Shown here: positions 8,757 through 16,670 of the stretch, one piece after another
Layout: every line of letters begins with the position of its first letter
How positions within the stretch are numbered: position 1 is the stretch's first letter
Source: Fimenecus sp036652055
GTDB taxonomy: Bacteria > Bacillota > Clostridia > Oscillospirales > Acutalibacteraceae
Reading direction: 5' to 3'
DNA length: 64,000 bases
Assembly (NCBI GenBank): GCA_036652055.1
Contig: JAVVWP010000007.1
Coordinates: forward strand, 1 to 64,000
Notes under the pieces: model-generated
Database searches by the model: none
What the model saw: the letters and a program-made list of their open reading frames with translations, nothing else
Told to the model about the DNA's origin: nothing
Made by a program: the position numbers and the translations under genes

Positions 8757-9019
8757 GGATTAAATGTATTGGGCAAAGAGAATTAAAAAAGAGAAAAATG
8801 TTGAATTATGTCTAATTTAGCTAAACGCATATTAATTGAGTACAGTGCAGAGTAAATTTCAAAAAATCGTTTATAAAATTTTTATTGGCAAAATGACGAA
8901 AACGGTAGAAATAAAAGGTGAATATAAATTCACCTTTTCGCAGATATATTTTGGAAAATCCTAATAAAAATCACCAAATATTAGCATTATGATTAAATGC
9001 GAAACAAGCTGTTGGCACA
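8757..9019. other. AT-rich intergenic stretch with one stem-loop, no gene seen
   Basis: No open frame with a ribosome binding site was found between the divergent pyk promoter and the next promoter. The only clear structure is an 11-bp inverted repeat at 8913-8938 (AAAAGGTGAAT, 4-nt loop, ATTCACCTTTT), which has no following T-run in either direction beyond its own stem. Confidence 0.5.
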
Positions 9020-9051
9020 TTGCACAAAAATAAATTAAAAAAGTTGTGCAA
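9020..9051. promoter_or_regulatory. Spaced inverted repeat upstream of a strong promoter
   Basis: TTGCACAA (9020-9027), a 16-nt AT-rich gap, TTGTGCAA (9044-9051). It ends 6 nt before the -35 element of the next transcript, a plausible activator or repressor site. Confidence 0.4.
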
Positions 9052-9057
9052 AAAGTC

Positions 9058-9086
9058 TTGACAAAAATCACAAAGAGTGTTATTAT
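9058..9086 (+). promoter_or_regulatory. Strong sigma-A promoter
   Basis: A perfect TTGACA (9058-9063), a 17-nt spacer and TATTAT (9081-9086). It drives the short unit holding the 37-codon ORF. Confidence 0.8.
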
Positions 9087-9121
9087 ACAGATACACCAAA
9101 AGAGAAAGGACGGTGACAACA

Positions 9122-9235
9122 ATGAATGAAACAAATGAAATGCTTGAAATGAGATTAGCAGAAGACATCATAAACGCTAAATTTTCTTTCAAAACAGTTT
9201 TAAAGGTAATCGGGCTATTTTCTATGGCAGCTTAA
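9122..9235 (+). CDS. Small 37-residue ORF of unknown function
   Basis: ATG at 9122 follows AAAGGA and GGTG within a leader of about 30 nt after a consensus promoter. The frame ends in TAA at 9235. The peptide has an acidic first half (Glu-rich, one MRLAEDI segment) and a hydrophobic, basic second half ending in KVIGLFSMAA; it has no Cys. A UUCG-capped terminator closes the unit about 100 bp later, so the RNA should be about 260 nt. I do not recognise it. It could be a membrane-active or signalling peptide, a leader peptide, or an incidental frame in a small RNA. Confidence 0.5.
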   Translation: MNETNEMLEMRLAEDIINAKFSFKTVLKVIGLFSMAA

Positions 9236-9329
9236 GCTCAATACCTTTAAGCAAAACCCCCGCTTTAAGTTAAATTCCCTTTTCCCTTAAAGGGTTTATA
9301 TATATTTTCTTTCTTTCCAACCCCCTTTT

Positions 9330-9352
9330 GAACGCTTCGGCGTTCTTTTTTT
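9330..9352 (+). terminator. UUCG-loop intrinsic terminator
   Basis: GAACGC, loop TTCG, GCGTTC, then seven T. It closes the short transcription unit that starts near 9093. Confidence 0.9.
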
Positions 9353-9375
9353 ATTTAAAATCAGAAAAAAGCAGT

Positions 9376-10101
9376 CTAAAAGCAAATGTCGGAAAGGGCG
9401 ATATACAAGGGCGAAAGCCTATCGCTTAAAAATTCTGAAAAGTCATAAGAATTATATAAAAGCAAATCCTCATCTATATATTTTGGAATTTTCATAATTA
9501 TATTGGTTTTTTCATTGTCACAGCAAAAAAGCATTTTGCCCTTGCTGCATTCAATAAAATGGTCGACACTGTTAAGGCTTTTCCCTTTTTCATTTAGACT
9601 TTCAAAAATGTTATCAAGATTGCATTTGCCGAAGTTTAAGATTGAAACTATTGCAAAATCAGCGTCTTGTGAAAGCGTAACAATAATATCTTTTTTTGAA
9701 GAATATATTACTGCGTTTGAAATAACTGAAAGAATTGACCAAATTAGCCATTTAGCAGAGCATTTAACAAAAATTTCTTCGTCACAATAAAAACGAATTC
9801 TTTTTCCCCATTCAGAAAGAAGCAAGTCAGAAGAAAAGGTAATATTGTCACAAATTTTGCTTATATTACATTTATATATAGTTTTCATATCGCATTTAAG
9901 CGATTGGAGATTGCTAAGAGCTTTTAAGGAGGACATAATTTTATCAGTTGTCTTTTTTTCAATATCTTGACCATTTGATAAATGTTTCCCTATAAAAATA
10001 TTATTAAACATATTTTGAAGCTCATCACGAATTTCAGCTTCGTTTTCTCCGTTTTCTAACTTTTTTTGGAGGCTTTCTGCTCTTTCAAAGTAATCATTCA
10101 T
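9376..10101 (-). CDS. Degenerate histidine-kinase-like ATPase protein
   Basis: A 241-residue soluble protein I do not recognise by name. The middle looks like a dimerisation helix followed by a GHKL ATPase fold: ILSVISNAVIYS near residues 128-139 matches an N-box. The G1 box is reduced to ILNFGKCNLDNIFE without the DxGxG glycines, and the G2 box glycines are also missing, so ATP binding is doubtful. No phosphoacceptor-type H-box His is evident. GGAG precedes the ATG. The gene is convergent with the 37-codon unit and divergent from gap. A pseudokinase or anti-sigma-type partner-binding role is an inference. Confidence 0.55.
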   Translation of the reverse strand: MNDYFERAESLQKKLENGENEAEIRDELQNMFNNIFIGKHLSNGQDIEKKTTDKIMSSLKALSNLQSLKCDMKTIYKCNISKICDNITFSSDLLLSEWGKRIRFYCDEEIFVKCSAKWLIWSILSVISNAVIYSSKKDIIVTLSQDADFAIVSILNFGKCNLDNIFESLNEKGKSLNSVDHFIECSKGKMLFCCDNEKTNIIMKIPKYIDEDLLLYNSYDFSEFLSDRLSPLYIALSDICF

Positions 10102-10275
10102 AATTTTTCTCCGTTGTTTGAATTTTTAGGAGTCTATTTGATAATAATATTACCATATTCAACTTGAATATTTTGTCGATTTATATCCAAAATATATCGT
10201 TTTTTGTGAGAAAGACTAATATTTTAGGCAGTTTGACAATATTTTCACATAAAAACTGTTTTTATATAAAAAATC

Positions 10276-10304
10276 TTGCAAAATTTCTCGTTTCGGTATA
10301 GAAT
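10276..10304 (+). promoter_or_regulatory. Predicted gap promoter
   Basis: TTGCAA (10276-10281), a 17-nt spacer and TAGAAT (10299-10304), about 38 nt before the gap start. Confidence 0.65.
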
Positions 10305-10348
10305 ATATGTGCAATCGAAATACAAAACAAAATTTGGAGGTAATACCA

Positions 10349-11383
10349 ATGGCAGTAAAAGTTGCAATTAATGGTTTTGGCCGTATCGGCCGTCTTGCAT
10401 TCAGACAAATGTTTGGTGCAGAGGGGTATGACATCGTTGCTATCAACGATCTTACAGACCCAAAAATGCTCGCTGATCTTCTTAAATATGATACAGCACA
10501 AGGTGGCTACTGTGGCACAATCGGCGAAGGGCTTCACACAGTTGAAGTTGGCGAAGGCTCAATCACAGTTGATGGCAAAAAAATCACAATCTATGCTATG
10601 AAAGATGCTAAAGACCTTCCTTGGGGCGAACTTGGAGTTGATGTTGTTCTTGAATGTACAGGTTTCTATACTTCAAAAGCAAAGAGCCAAGCTCATATTG
10701 ATGCTGGTGCAAAAAAGGTTGTTATTTCTGCTCCTGCAGGAAATGACCTTAAAACAATAGTTTTCTCAGTTAATGAAAAAGAGCTTACAGCTGATGATAC
10801 AATCATTTCTGCTGCATCTTGCACAACAAACTGCTTAGCTCCTATGGCTAATGCACTTAACAACTTTGCAAAAATTCAAAGTGGTATTATGTCAACAATC
10901 CACGCTTATACAGGCGACCAAATGATTCTTGACGGCCCTCACAGAGGTGGCGACCTTAGAAGAGCTCGTGCAGGTGCTGCTAATATCGTTCCTAACTCAA
11001 CAGGCGCTGCAAAAGCAATCGGTCTTGTTATTCCTGAGCTTAACGGAAAGCTTATCGGTTCTGCACAAAGAGTTCCTGTTCCAACAGGTTCAACAACAAT
11101 CCTTACAGCAGTTGTTAAAGGCAAAGATGTTACTGTTGATGCTATAAACGCAGCTATGAAGGCTGATGCTTCTGCTTCTTTCGGATATAACACTGACCAA
11201 ATCGTTTCTTCTGATGTTATCGGAATGAGATATGGTTCACTCTTTGACTCTACTCAAACAATGGTTGCTTCTCTTGGAGATGACCTTTATCAAGTACAAG
11301 TTGTTTCTTGGTATGATAATGAGAACAGCTATACAAGCCAAATGGTTAGAACTATTAAATATTTCGCAGAGCTTTCTAAATAA
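10349..11383 (+). CDS. gap: Glyceraldehyde-3-phosphate dehydrogenase
   Basis: A 344-residue GAPDH that oxidises glyceraldehyde-3-phosphate to 1,3-bisphosphoglycerate with NAD+ in glycolysis. It shows INGFGRIGR at the N-terminus, the catalytic SAASCTTNCLAP near residue 150, the HAYTGDQ loop and WYDNENSYT at the C-terminal end. The start is ATG at 10349 with GGAGG eight bases upstream; an upstream ATG at 10307 lies at the predicted transcription start and is rejected. It is monocistronic between its own promoter and terminator, without the usual pgk-tpi neighbours. Confidence 0.97.
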   Translation: MAVKVAINGFGRIGRLAFRQMFGAEGYDIVAINDLTDPKMLADLLKYDTAQGGYCGTIGEGLHTVEVGEGSITVDGKKITIYAMKDAKDLPWGELGVDVVLECTGFYTSKAKSQAHIDAGAKKVVISAPAGNDLKTIVFSVNEKELTADDTIISAASCTTNCLAPMANALNNFAKIQSGIMSTIHAYTGDQMILDGPHRGGDLRRARAGAANIVPNSTGAAKAIGLVIPELNGKLIGSAQRVPVPTGSTTILTAVVKGKDVTVDAINAAMKADASASFGYNTDQIVSSDVIGMRYGSLFDSTQTMVASLGDDLYQVQVVSWYDNENSYTSQMVRTIKYFAELSK

Positions 11384-11390
11384 TTAACTT

Positions 11391-11424
11391 TTGCCCATCT
11401 GCATAAAAGCAGATGGGTAATTTT
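11391..11424 (+). terminator. Intrinsic terminator after gap
   Basis: A 9-bp stem CCCATCTGC/GCAGATGGG with a 6-nt loop, followed by a short T-rich tail. Confidence 0.75.
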
Positions 11425-11448
11425 GTGCAAATTTTTATTATTATTATG

Positions 11449-11477
11449 TTTACATTGTACAAGGCTTGTGTTATAAT
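11449..11477 (+). promoter_or_regulatory. Promoter of the surface protein/sortase operon
   Basis: TTTACA (11449-11454), a 17-nt spacer and a perfect TATAAT (11472-11477), about 70 nt before the ATG. Confidence 0.7.
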
Positions 11478-11548
11478 AACAATACTTATATTGGGTATAT
11501 AGCTATCACTGCCCGATATGAAATATATTACAAAGGGAGATTTCCTAC

Positions 11549-12127
11549 ATGAAAAAATTGGCTAGCCTTATGATTGTAGCTGTTCTTCTTGTCGTTTCTT
11601 GCGTTTCAGCTTTTGCTGCAACAGGAATTAACGATTATGAGAAAAAAACAATTGAGTATGTTAAAACAGCTTATGTTGTTAACAAAACTACAATCACAGT
11701 TCCAGCAGAGTACATTACAGCACTTGAGAATATTTTCGCAACTGTTGACATGACAGAGGCACAATATAATCAAGTTAAAACAATCCTTGACGAAGCTCTT
11801 GCTTTCTGTAAAGCAAACAACCTTCAAAAACTTGAGGATATTACAGCTAAAGGTGCTGCTAAAACACTTATCGATTATGCAAACAAAGCACTCGGCATTT
11901 TCGGTTATAGCGTTAAAGTTAGTGGCTCATTAGCAGATGCTGACCACGGCACATTAACAATTGTTGATGCTAATGGCAAGACTGTTGCTATTCTCCATCC
12001 AGCAGTTATTACTAAGACCGGTGCTGATTTCACATCAGCAGCATTCTGTGGCGTTGCTGCTCTTGCAGTTCTCGCAGCAGCAGGCGTTAGCGTTAAGCGT
12101 TTCCGCAAGGAAGCTGATGAAGACTAA
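11549..12127 (+). CDS. Secreted protein with sortase-type C-terminal anchor
   Basis: A 192-residue exported protein. Residues 1-23 are a typical signal peptide ending in SAFA. The mature part is small and helical, with no domain I recognise. The C-terminus has a sorting-signal layout: VITKTG at about 153-158, a hydrophobic stretch rich in Ala/Val, then KRFRKE. The motif is not a canonical LPxTG. Its stop overlaps the downstream sortase start by 11 bp, so the two are translated together, and this protein is the likely dedicated substrate. AGGGAGA precedes the ATG. Confidence 0.65.
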   Translation: MKKLASLMIVAVLLVVSCVSAFAATGINDYEKKTIEYVKTAYVVNKTTITVPAEYITALENIFATVDMTEAQYNQVKTILDEALAFCKANNLQKLEDITAKGAAKTLIDYANKALGIFGYSVKVSGSLADADHGTLTIVDANGKTVAILHPAVITKTGADFTSAAFCGVAALAVLAAAGVSVKRFRKEADED

Positions 12128-12806
12128 TTCCGATAAAAATCGGAGTAAGAAGGGCTATCGGAAGTGTTTTTTACTTCTTCCGATAGCCTTTTTGTTATGC
12201 GGATACTTACTGTTCTTCGCATGTCTTACCCCGATTCTTAACCCCCTTGTTTCTGCTTATAATTTAGCTTTTTCAAAGGCTGAAACCATCATTGAGGAGC
12301 AAGGGACGAACAGTATATTCAATGGTGGAACAGGAATTTTTGAAGGCAAACTTAATATGGATGAATTCAAATTTCCAAGTTATGGCGACCATTTCGGTAA
12401 AATCAAGGTCGAGGGAACAAAGATTGATACTGATTTGATTTATGGTGATAGTAATGCACTTTTAAGTAAAGGTGCGTGTATGTCACTTTATAGCCATATT
12501 CCCGGTTGCGGGAGAGGTGTGCTTGTGGGCGCACATAACAACACATATTTTCACACTCTCCAATATGTAAAAAATGGCGCAATCGTTAATCTCGAAACCA
12601 ATTACGGTTCATTCGTGTATAAGGTATATGACACAAAAATCATAAAGACTTCTGATTCAGAGGCATATAGAAATGAATTGAATGGCGACAAAGAAACTTT
12701 GCTCCTTTACACCTGCTATCCAAACGATACTATTGCTTTAACAGAATATAGATTTTTTGCGTTTTGTGAACTTGTATCAGGACCGTCTGTTAATATGTAT
12801 GAATAG
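12117..12806 (+). CDS. Sortase (class B/D-like)
   Basis: A 229-residue membrane-anchored transpeptidase. One N-terminal membrane segment (about residues 18-40) precedes the catalytic domain. The catalytic His is in VGAHNNTYFHTL, the Cys in LLLYTCYP and the Arg in TEYRFF. Sortases cleave a sorting signal and attach surface proteins to peptidoglycan or pilus subunits. The start is ATG at 12117 with AAGGA five bases upstream, inside the end of the substrate gene; the longer frame from 11961 is out-of-frame coding of that gene. The exact class cannot be fixed by eye. Confidence 0.82.
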   Translation: MKTNSDKNRSKKGYRKCFLLLPIAFLLCGYLLFFACLTPILNPLVSAYNLAFSKAETIIEEQGTNSIFNGGTGIFEGKLNMDEFKFPSYGDHFGKIKVEGTKIDTDLIYGDSNALLSKGACMSLYSHIPGCGRGVLVGAHNNTYFHTLQYVKNGAIVNLETNYGSFVYKVYDTKIIKTSDSEAYRNELNGDKETLLLYTCYPNDTIALTEYRFFAFCELVSGPSVNMYE

Positions 12807-12820
12807 GAGAGTGAAAAATT

Positions 12821-13681
12821 ATGAATAAATCAAAAAAAATTCGCTCTGCTGTACTTACAATGGTTAGTTTTTTGCTTTCAATATTTTTAGTGCTTTTAGC
12901 ACTTGTCAGCGTATTAAAGGCAACAGCTCTAAATCCAAAATTTGCTGAAAGAATGCTTGTTAAATCAGACTATTCAACACTTTTACAAAAAAATGTAAAA
13001 GAAGAATTTGTATCGCTTGGAAATGCTGCCAATGTTGACGAAAGCTTTTTCAATGAATTTTTTACTTCTGTTATTACAACAGATAAGGTTCTTTCTGATA
13101 CAAAATTAGTCTTTAACAGTTTTTACAGTGGAACTCCCATTGAAAAACTTGATATGGCAGACTTAGAAAAAACTCTTACCGATGAGCTATTTAAATATGC
13201 AACCCAAAAAGGATATTCATTGACAAATGAATTAAAAAGCAGTATAGCCGACCTTTCAAAACAAATGTGTGACCTTTACAATTCTTATGTCAACATTTTT
13301 GGCTTATCATATTTTGAAACTGCCGGAAGTTTGCTTTCAAGATACACCCCTTATGTAACATATGCAATTATAGGGTTTGCTGTGCTTAGTCTTATTTCGG
13401 CATTTATCATTAGAATGTCATACACAAAAAGAAAAAATGTTTACAGGTTTTATATCTATTCATTTTCAGGTGCAACGCTTATGGCTGCGGTGCTACCCAT
13501 AGTCATTTTAGCGTCAAGAGTAGCTACTAAAATCAATATTGCATTGCCATCACTTTTTGCATTTGCAACTATGTTTATAAATCAAATGTTGTATTCATTC
13601 CTTTTTTCAGCATTAATTCTTGCAGTTATAACAGCACTTTTTGCAGGGCTTAGAATAATGTTTGTGAAAAAGAATAAATAG
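12821..13681 (+). CDS. Multi-pass membrane protein of unknown function
   Basis: A 286-residue protein, not recognised. An N-terminal membrane segment (about 10-33) is followed by an extracytoplasmic region of about 150 residues, then three more hydrophobic helices (about 180-198, 215-232, 250-278) and a basic tail. It starts 14 bp after the sortase stop with AGGAGAGTG upstream, so it belongs to the same operon. A role alongside sortase-mediated anchoring is inference from position only. Confidence 0.5.
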   Translation: MNKSKKIRSAVLTMVSFLLSIFLVLLALVSVLKATALNPKFAERMLVKSDYSTLLQKNVKEEFVSLGNAANVDESFFNEFFTSVITTDKVLSDTKLVFNSFYSGTPIEKLDMADLEKTLTDELFKYATQKGYSLTNELKSSIADLSKQMCDLYNSYVNIFGLSYFETAGSLLSRYTPYVTYAIIGFAVLSLISAFIIRMSYTKRKNVYRFYIYSFSGATLMAAVLPIVILASRVATKINIALPSLFAFATMFINQMLYSFLFSALILAVITALFAGLRIMFVKKNK

Positions 13682-13694
13682 AAAAGGATAAAAT

Positions 13695-14297
13695 ATGAAT
13701 TCAAAAGAAAGAATGCACAGCGGAAAAATATATTTTTGCACAGATGATGAATTGGTAAAAGACCAAATGGAGTGCAACGAGATATTATATGATTATAATA
13801 ATACTCGCCCAAGTGAAACTCAAAAGCGAGAGGAAATTCTTAAAAAACTGCTTGCTGAGGTTGGCGAAAATTGTTATGTAGAGCCACCACTTCATGCAAA
13901 TTGGGGCAGGCATTCTCATTTTGGAAACAATGTTTATGCAAATTTCAACTTAACGCTTGTCGACGACACCCATATTTATGTTGGCAATAATGTAATGTTT
14001 GCACCCAATGTAATTGTTGCAACCGCTGCTCACCCGATAGAGCCTGAGCTTAGAAGAAAAATTGCACAGTTTAATATTCCTGTTCATATTGGAAACAATG
14101 TTTGGATTGGCGCAGGTGCAATTATTTTGCCTGGAGTGAATATAGGTGACAATTCAGTTATCGGCGCAGGAAGCGTAGTGACAAAAGATATTCCCGAAAA
14201 TGTTGTTGCTGTTGGAAATCCTTGCAAGGTGCTTCGCAAAATCAGCGAAAGAGATAAAGAATATTATTACAAAGATATGAAAATTGATGTAAAATAA
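13695..14297 (+). CDS. Sugar O-acetyltransferase (Maa/LacA type)
   Basis: A 200-residue left-handed beta-helix acetyltransferase. The N-terminal maltose-acetyltransferase helix pair (MHSGKIYFCTDDEL) is followed by hexapeptide repeats, with the acetyl-CoA site residues in ATAAHPIEPELRR (catalytic His) and NNVWIGAGAIILPGVNIGDN. It transfers acetyl from acetyl-CoA to a sugar hydroxyl in the cytoplasm; the natural sugar is unknown. It begins 13 bp after the membrane protein and is followed by a terminator, making it the last gene of the sortase operon. Confidence 0.88.
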   Translation: MNSKERMHSGKIYFCTDDELVKDQMECNEILYDYNNTRPSETQKREEILKKLLAEVGENCYVEPPLHANWGRHSHFGNNVYANFNLTLVDDTHIYVGNNVMFAPNVIVATAAHPIEPELRRKIAQFNIPVHIGNNVWIGAGAIILPGVNIGDNSVIGAGSVVTKDIPENVVAVGNPCKVLRKISERDKEYYYKDMKIDVK

Positions 14298-14310
14298 TGC
14301 AAAATCATAA

Positions 14311-14354
14311 AAAAATCGTAGTGGCGGAATTAATATCTGCCATTACGATTTTTT
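14311..14354. terminator. Bidirectional intrinsic terminator
   Basis: A 15-bp stem with one G-T pair (14311-14325 with 14339-14353), A-rich on the left and T-rich on the right. It serves the acetyltransferase and the convergent rlmH transcript. Confidence 0.85.
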
Positions 14355-14378
14355 GGTTTTATATAAGCCCAAAGGGAA

Positions 14379-14861
14379 TTATTTGTGATATTTTCCACCG
14401 CTTGAAATCTGAAAAGCTCTGTATATTTGTTCTAAAAGCATAATTCTTGCCATTTGGTGCGGAAAGGTCATCTTTGACATTGAAAACTTATCGTTTGACA
14501 TTGCTTTTATTTCATCAGAAAGCCCAAAAGAACTGCCTATAATAAAAACAATATTGCTTTTCCCCATCAATGCAATTTGCTGAAGCTTTTCAGAAAATTT
14601 TAGACTTTCAGTTTGACTGCCTTCAATACACATTGAAAAAATATGAGAATTTGCAGGAATTTTTGAAACAATCATTTTTGCCTCAGAGGATAGTGCGTTA
14701 TTAATTTCGTTTTTTGACGGATTTTCAGAGGTTTTGCAGGGAGTTAATTCTATAATATTAAGCTTGCAAAAAGCAGACAACCTTTTTTCATATTCAGCTG
14801 AAAACTCACGCATATATTTTTCTTTTAGCTTGCCAAGAGCAATTATAGTGATATTAATCAT
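14379..14861 (-). CDS. rlmH: 23S rRNA (pseudouridine1915-N3)-methyltransferase
   Basis: A 160-residue SPOUT methyltransferase that methylates pseudouridine 1915 in helix 69 of 23S rRNA. The family hallmarks are FIIGSSFGLSDEIK, MTFPHQMARIMLLEQIYRAF and the conserved C-terminal YHK. The length equals that of known RlmH. It is the last gene of a minus-strand run with walJ and a glycerophosphodiesterase; the walJ-rlmH proximity is also known in Bacillus. Confidence 0.95.
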   Translation of the reverse strand: MINITIIALGKLKEKYMREFSAEYEKRLSAFCKLNIIELTPCKTSENPSKNEINNALSSEAKMIVSKIPANSHIFSMCIEGSQTESLKFSEKLQQIALMGKSNIVFIIGSSFGLSDEIKAMSNDKFSMSKMTFPHQMARIMLLEQIYRAFQISSGGKYHK

Positions 14862-14882
14862 AGGCAGAAAGTAAACCTTTCA

Positions 14883-15671
14883 TTAAATTATTACAGCTTT
14901 TTCGCACCATCGAGGCTTTGCAACCTTTAGGATATAGTCAACATCTGCTTTTGCACCAATTTCACAAAGGGCGGCATAAGAAGTTTGAAAAGCAAGTGCA
15001 GGAATATTATTTTCTTTGCTTAAATGCCCTAAAAACAGGCGAGTTGTTCCGCTGTCGACTAACTTGCAAGCCATTTCTGAGCAAGCCTCGTTAGAAAGAT
15101 GCCCGTTTAATCCTAAAATTCTTTCTTTTAAGAAATATGGGTAATCTCCATTTTCAAGCATTCCAATATCGTGATTTGATTCGAGCATAACTGTTTCACA
15201 GCCTAAAATAGCATCTTCAACCTCTTTTGTCACTATGCCGAGGTCGGTAGTAATTGCAATTTTTTGCCCGTTTTTGAGTGTTATTTTATAGCCACAGCTT
15301 TCACGGCTATCATGAGGAGTTGAAAAATGAGAAACGAGCAAAGAGCCGATTTCCATATCACCATCAAGAACATTCAGCGGATATTTACCGTTGAAAGAGT
15401 CACTGTTTTCAATTTGTTCGATAGTCCCCTCTGTTCCAAAAACGCTGATGTTATATCGTGAGGCAAAAACTCTAAGCCCTTTTATATGGTCACTGTGTTC
15501 ATGAGTTAAAAAAATCGCTTTAATGCTGCTCGGGTCAACGCAAATATCATTAAGAGCTATTTCCATTTGCTTTGCGTTCATTCCAACATCAACTAATATT
15601 CCTGTGTCAGAAGTTCCTATGTAGGTTGAATTACCGCTGCTTGATGAAAAGAGCGGACAAAATTTTGCCAT
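14883..15671 (-). CDS. walJ: MBL-fold metallohydrolase WalJ/YycJ
   Basis: A 262-residue metallo-beta-lactamase-fold protein. FLTHEHSDHIKGL carries the metal-binding HxHxDH, and the N-terminal LFSSSSGNSTYIG is typical of the YycJ/WalJ branch, which is linked to cell-wall and DNA-replication coordination in Bacillus. It is likely a cytoplasmic nuclease or phosphodiesterase. AAGGTCG precedes the ATG. It lies 21 bp upstream of rlmH. The WalRK two-component genes that accompany it in Bacillus are not here. Confidence 0.85.
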   Translation of the reverse strand: MAKFCPLFSSSSGNSTYIGTSDTGILVDVGMNAKQMEIALNDICVDPSSIKAIFLTHEHSDHIKGLRVFASRYNISVFGTEGTIEQIENSDSFNGKYPLNVLDGDMEIGSLLVSHFSTPHDSRESCGYKITLKNGQKIAITTDLGIVTKEVEDAILGCETVMLESNHDIGMLENGDYPYFLKERILGLNGHLSNEACSEMACKLVDSGTTRLFLGHLSKENNIPALAFQTSYAALCEIGAKADVDYILKVAKPRWCEKAVII

Positions 15672-15685
15672 AGTAGCGACCTTTC

Positions 15686-16543
15686 TTATTCGGGTAAAAT
15701 CGAATTTGTTGTTATGTATTTTACATCTGCGTCAAGCATTTTTTGAAGAAGTTCAGGCGTGTCAACAGTCCAGCAAGCTGCGCAAAGCCCGTTCGAGTGG
15801 ATTTTTTTAATCCATTCAGGTCTGTCAGCATTATATGTTGCACAAAAAGCAACACCCGATTTCCCTGCATCTATTGCCTGATCTATGTTTTTTTGAGTAA
15901 TATAGTGAACGAGGTACCAAGTTTCAAGATTGTTGTCTATTCTTAGCATTTCTTTTAAATCCTCAATATAAAAAGAAATAATGATTGCACTTTTTTGAAT
16001 ATCATTTTTTTCTAAAATAGCATATAAGTCTTTCATTTTTTCTACACGCTTGTCCTTAATTTCAATCATTGGACGGCAATTATATTTTTTACAAATATCA
16101 ATATATTGTTGAAGTGTGCAGATTTTAAGGTCAACATAGTTTTCAATGTTAGCACCGTTTGCGATATTCATTTTTAAAAGCTCATCATATGAATAGCTTT
16201 TGACATCACCTGAACTATCAAGCATAGTTTTTAGATTGCTATCGTGAAGAACAACCCAAGTGCCATCAGTGGTACAGTGAGTATCACACTCAAGGGCAAA
16301 AAAGCCTTTTTTACCTGCAGCTTCAAAAGAAACAGCGGTATTTTCGGGGCAGATGGCAGAAAGCCCACGGTGAGCAGTCAAATGAATTTCTTTTTCATTT
16401 TCAGGCACAAGCTCTGAAAGCTTTTTAAGAGGTTTTGGAGAGATTTTTTTATAACGAGTTCTTGTATAAATAATCTTTCCGACTATTGTTGATGCTACTG
16501 CGGCAACACCTGCAACAGCTATTTTGTGAATTAATTTTCCCAT
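15686..16543 (-). CDS. Glycerophosphodiester phosphodiesterase, membrane-anchored
   Basis: A 285-residue GDPD. After a short N-terminal hydrophobic segment (about 7-26), the catalytic TIM barrel has LTAHRGLSAICPENT (catalytic His-Arg), ALECDTHCTTDG (metal-binding Glu and Asp) and VVLHDSNL (second catalytic His). It hydrolyses glycerophosphodiesters to glycerol-3-phosphate and an alcohol, in lipid or teichoic-acid turnover. It is first in the operon with walJ and rlmH, 14 bp before walJ, with its own promoter. Confidence 0.88.
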   Translation of the reverse strand: MGKLIHKIAVAGVAAVASTIVGKIIYTRTRYKKISPKPLKKLSELVPENEKEIHLTAHRGLSAICPENTAVSFEAAGKKGFFALECDTHCTTDGTWVVLHDSNLKTMLDSSGDVKSYSYDELLKMNIANGANIENYVDLKICTLQQYIDICKKYNCRPMIEIKDKRVEKMKDLYAILEKNDIQKSAIIISFYIEDLKEMLRIDNNLETWYLVHYITQKNIDQAIDAGKSGVAFCATYNADRPEWIKKIHSNGLCAACWTVDTPELLQKMLDADVKYITTNSILPE

Positions 16544-16638
16544 ATTTTTACACTTTCAGCAAAGTTTAAAAGAATTTAACAACTCTACTGCTATCCTTTT
16601 TTAAATTTTCTATTTATAAGGCGATTGACTTTATAGAT

Positions 16639-16667
16639 ATTATAATACTTATAGGGGAAAAAGTAAA
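16639..16667 (-). promoter_or_regulatory. Promoter of the GDPD-walJ-rlmH operon
   Basis: On the minus strand TTTACT (16667-16662), a 17-nt spacer and TATAAT (16644-16639), immediately after the ahcY stop codon. It leaves a leader of about 90 nt. Confidence 0.65.
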
Positions 16668-16670
16668 TAA

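Noticed and set aside
8913..8938. 11-bp stem-loop as a terminator or small RNA
   Set aside because: No promoter or gene upstream on either strand and no proper T-run, so it is listed only as a stem-loop.
11961..12116. Longer sortase frame starting at 11961
   Set aside because: This part is an alternate frame of the surface-protein gene and is Leu/Gln-rich junk; ATG 12117 has AAGGA and is followed by a normal membrane anchor.
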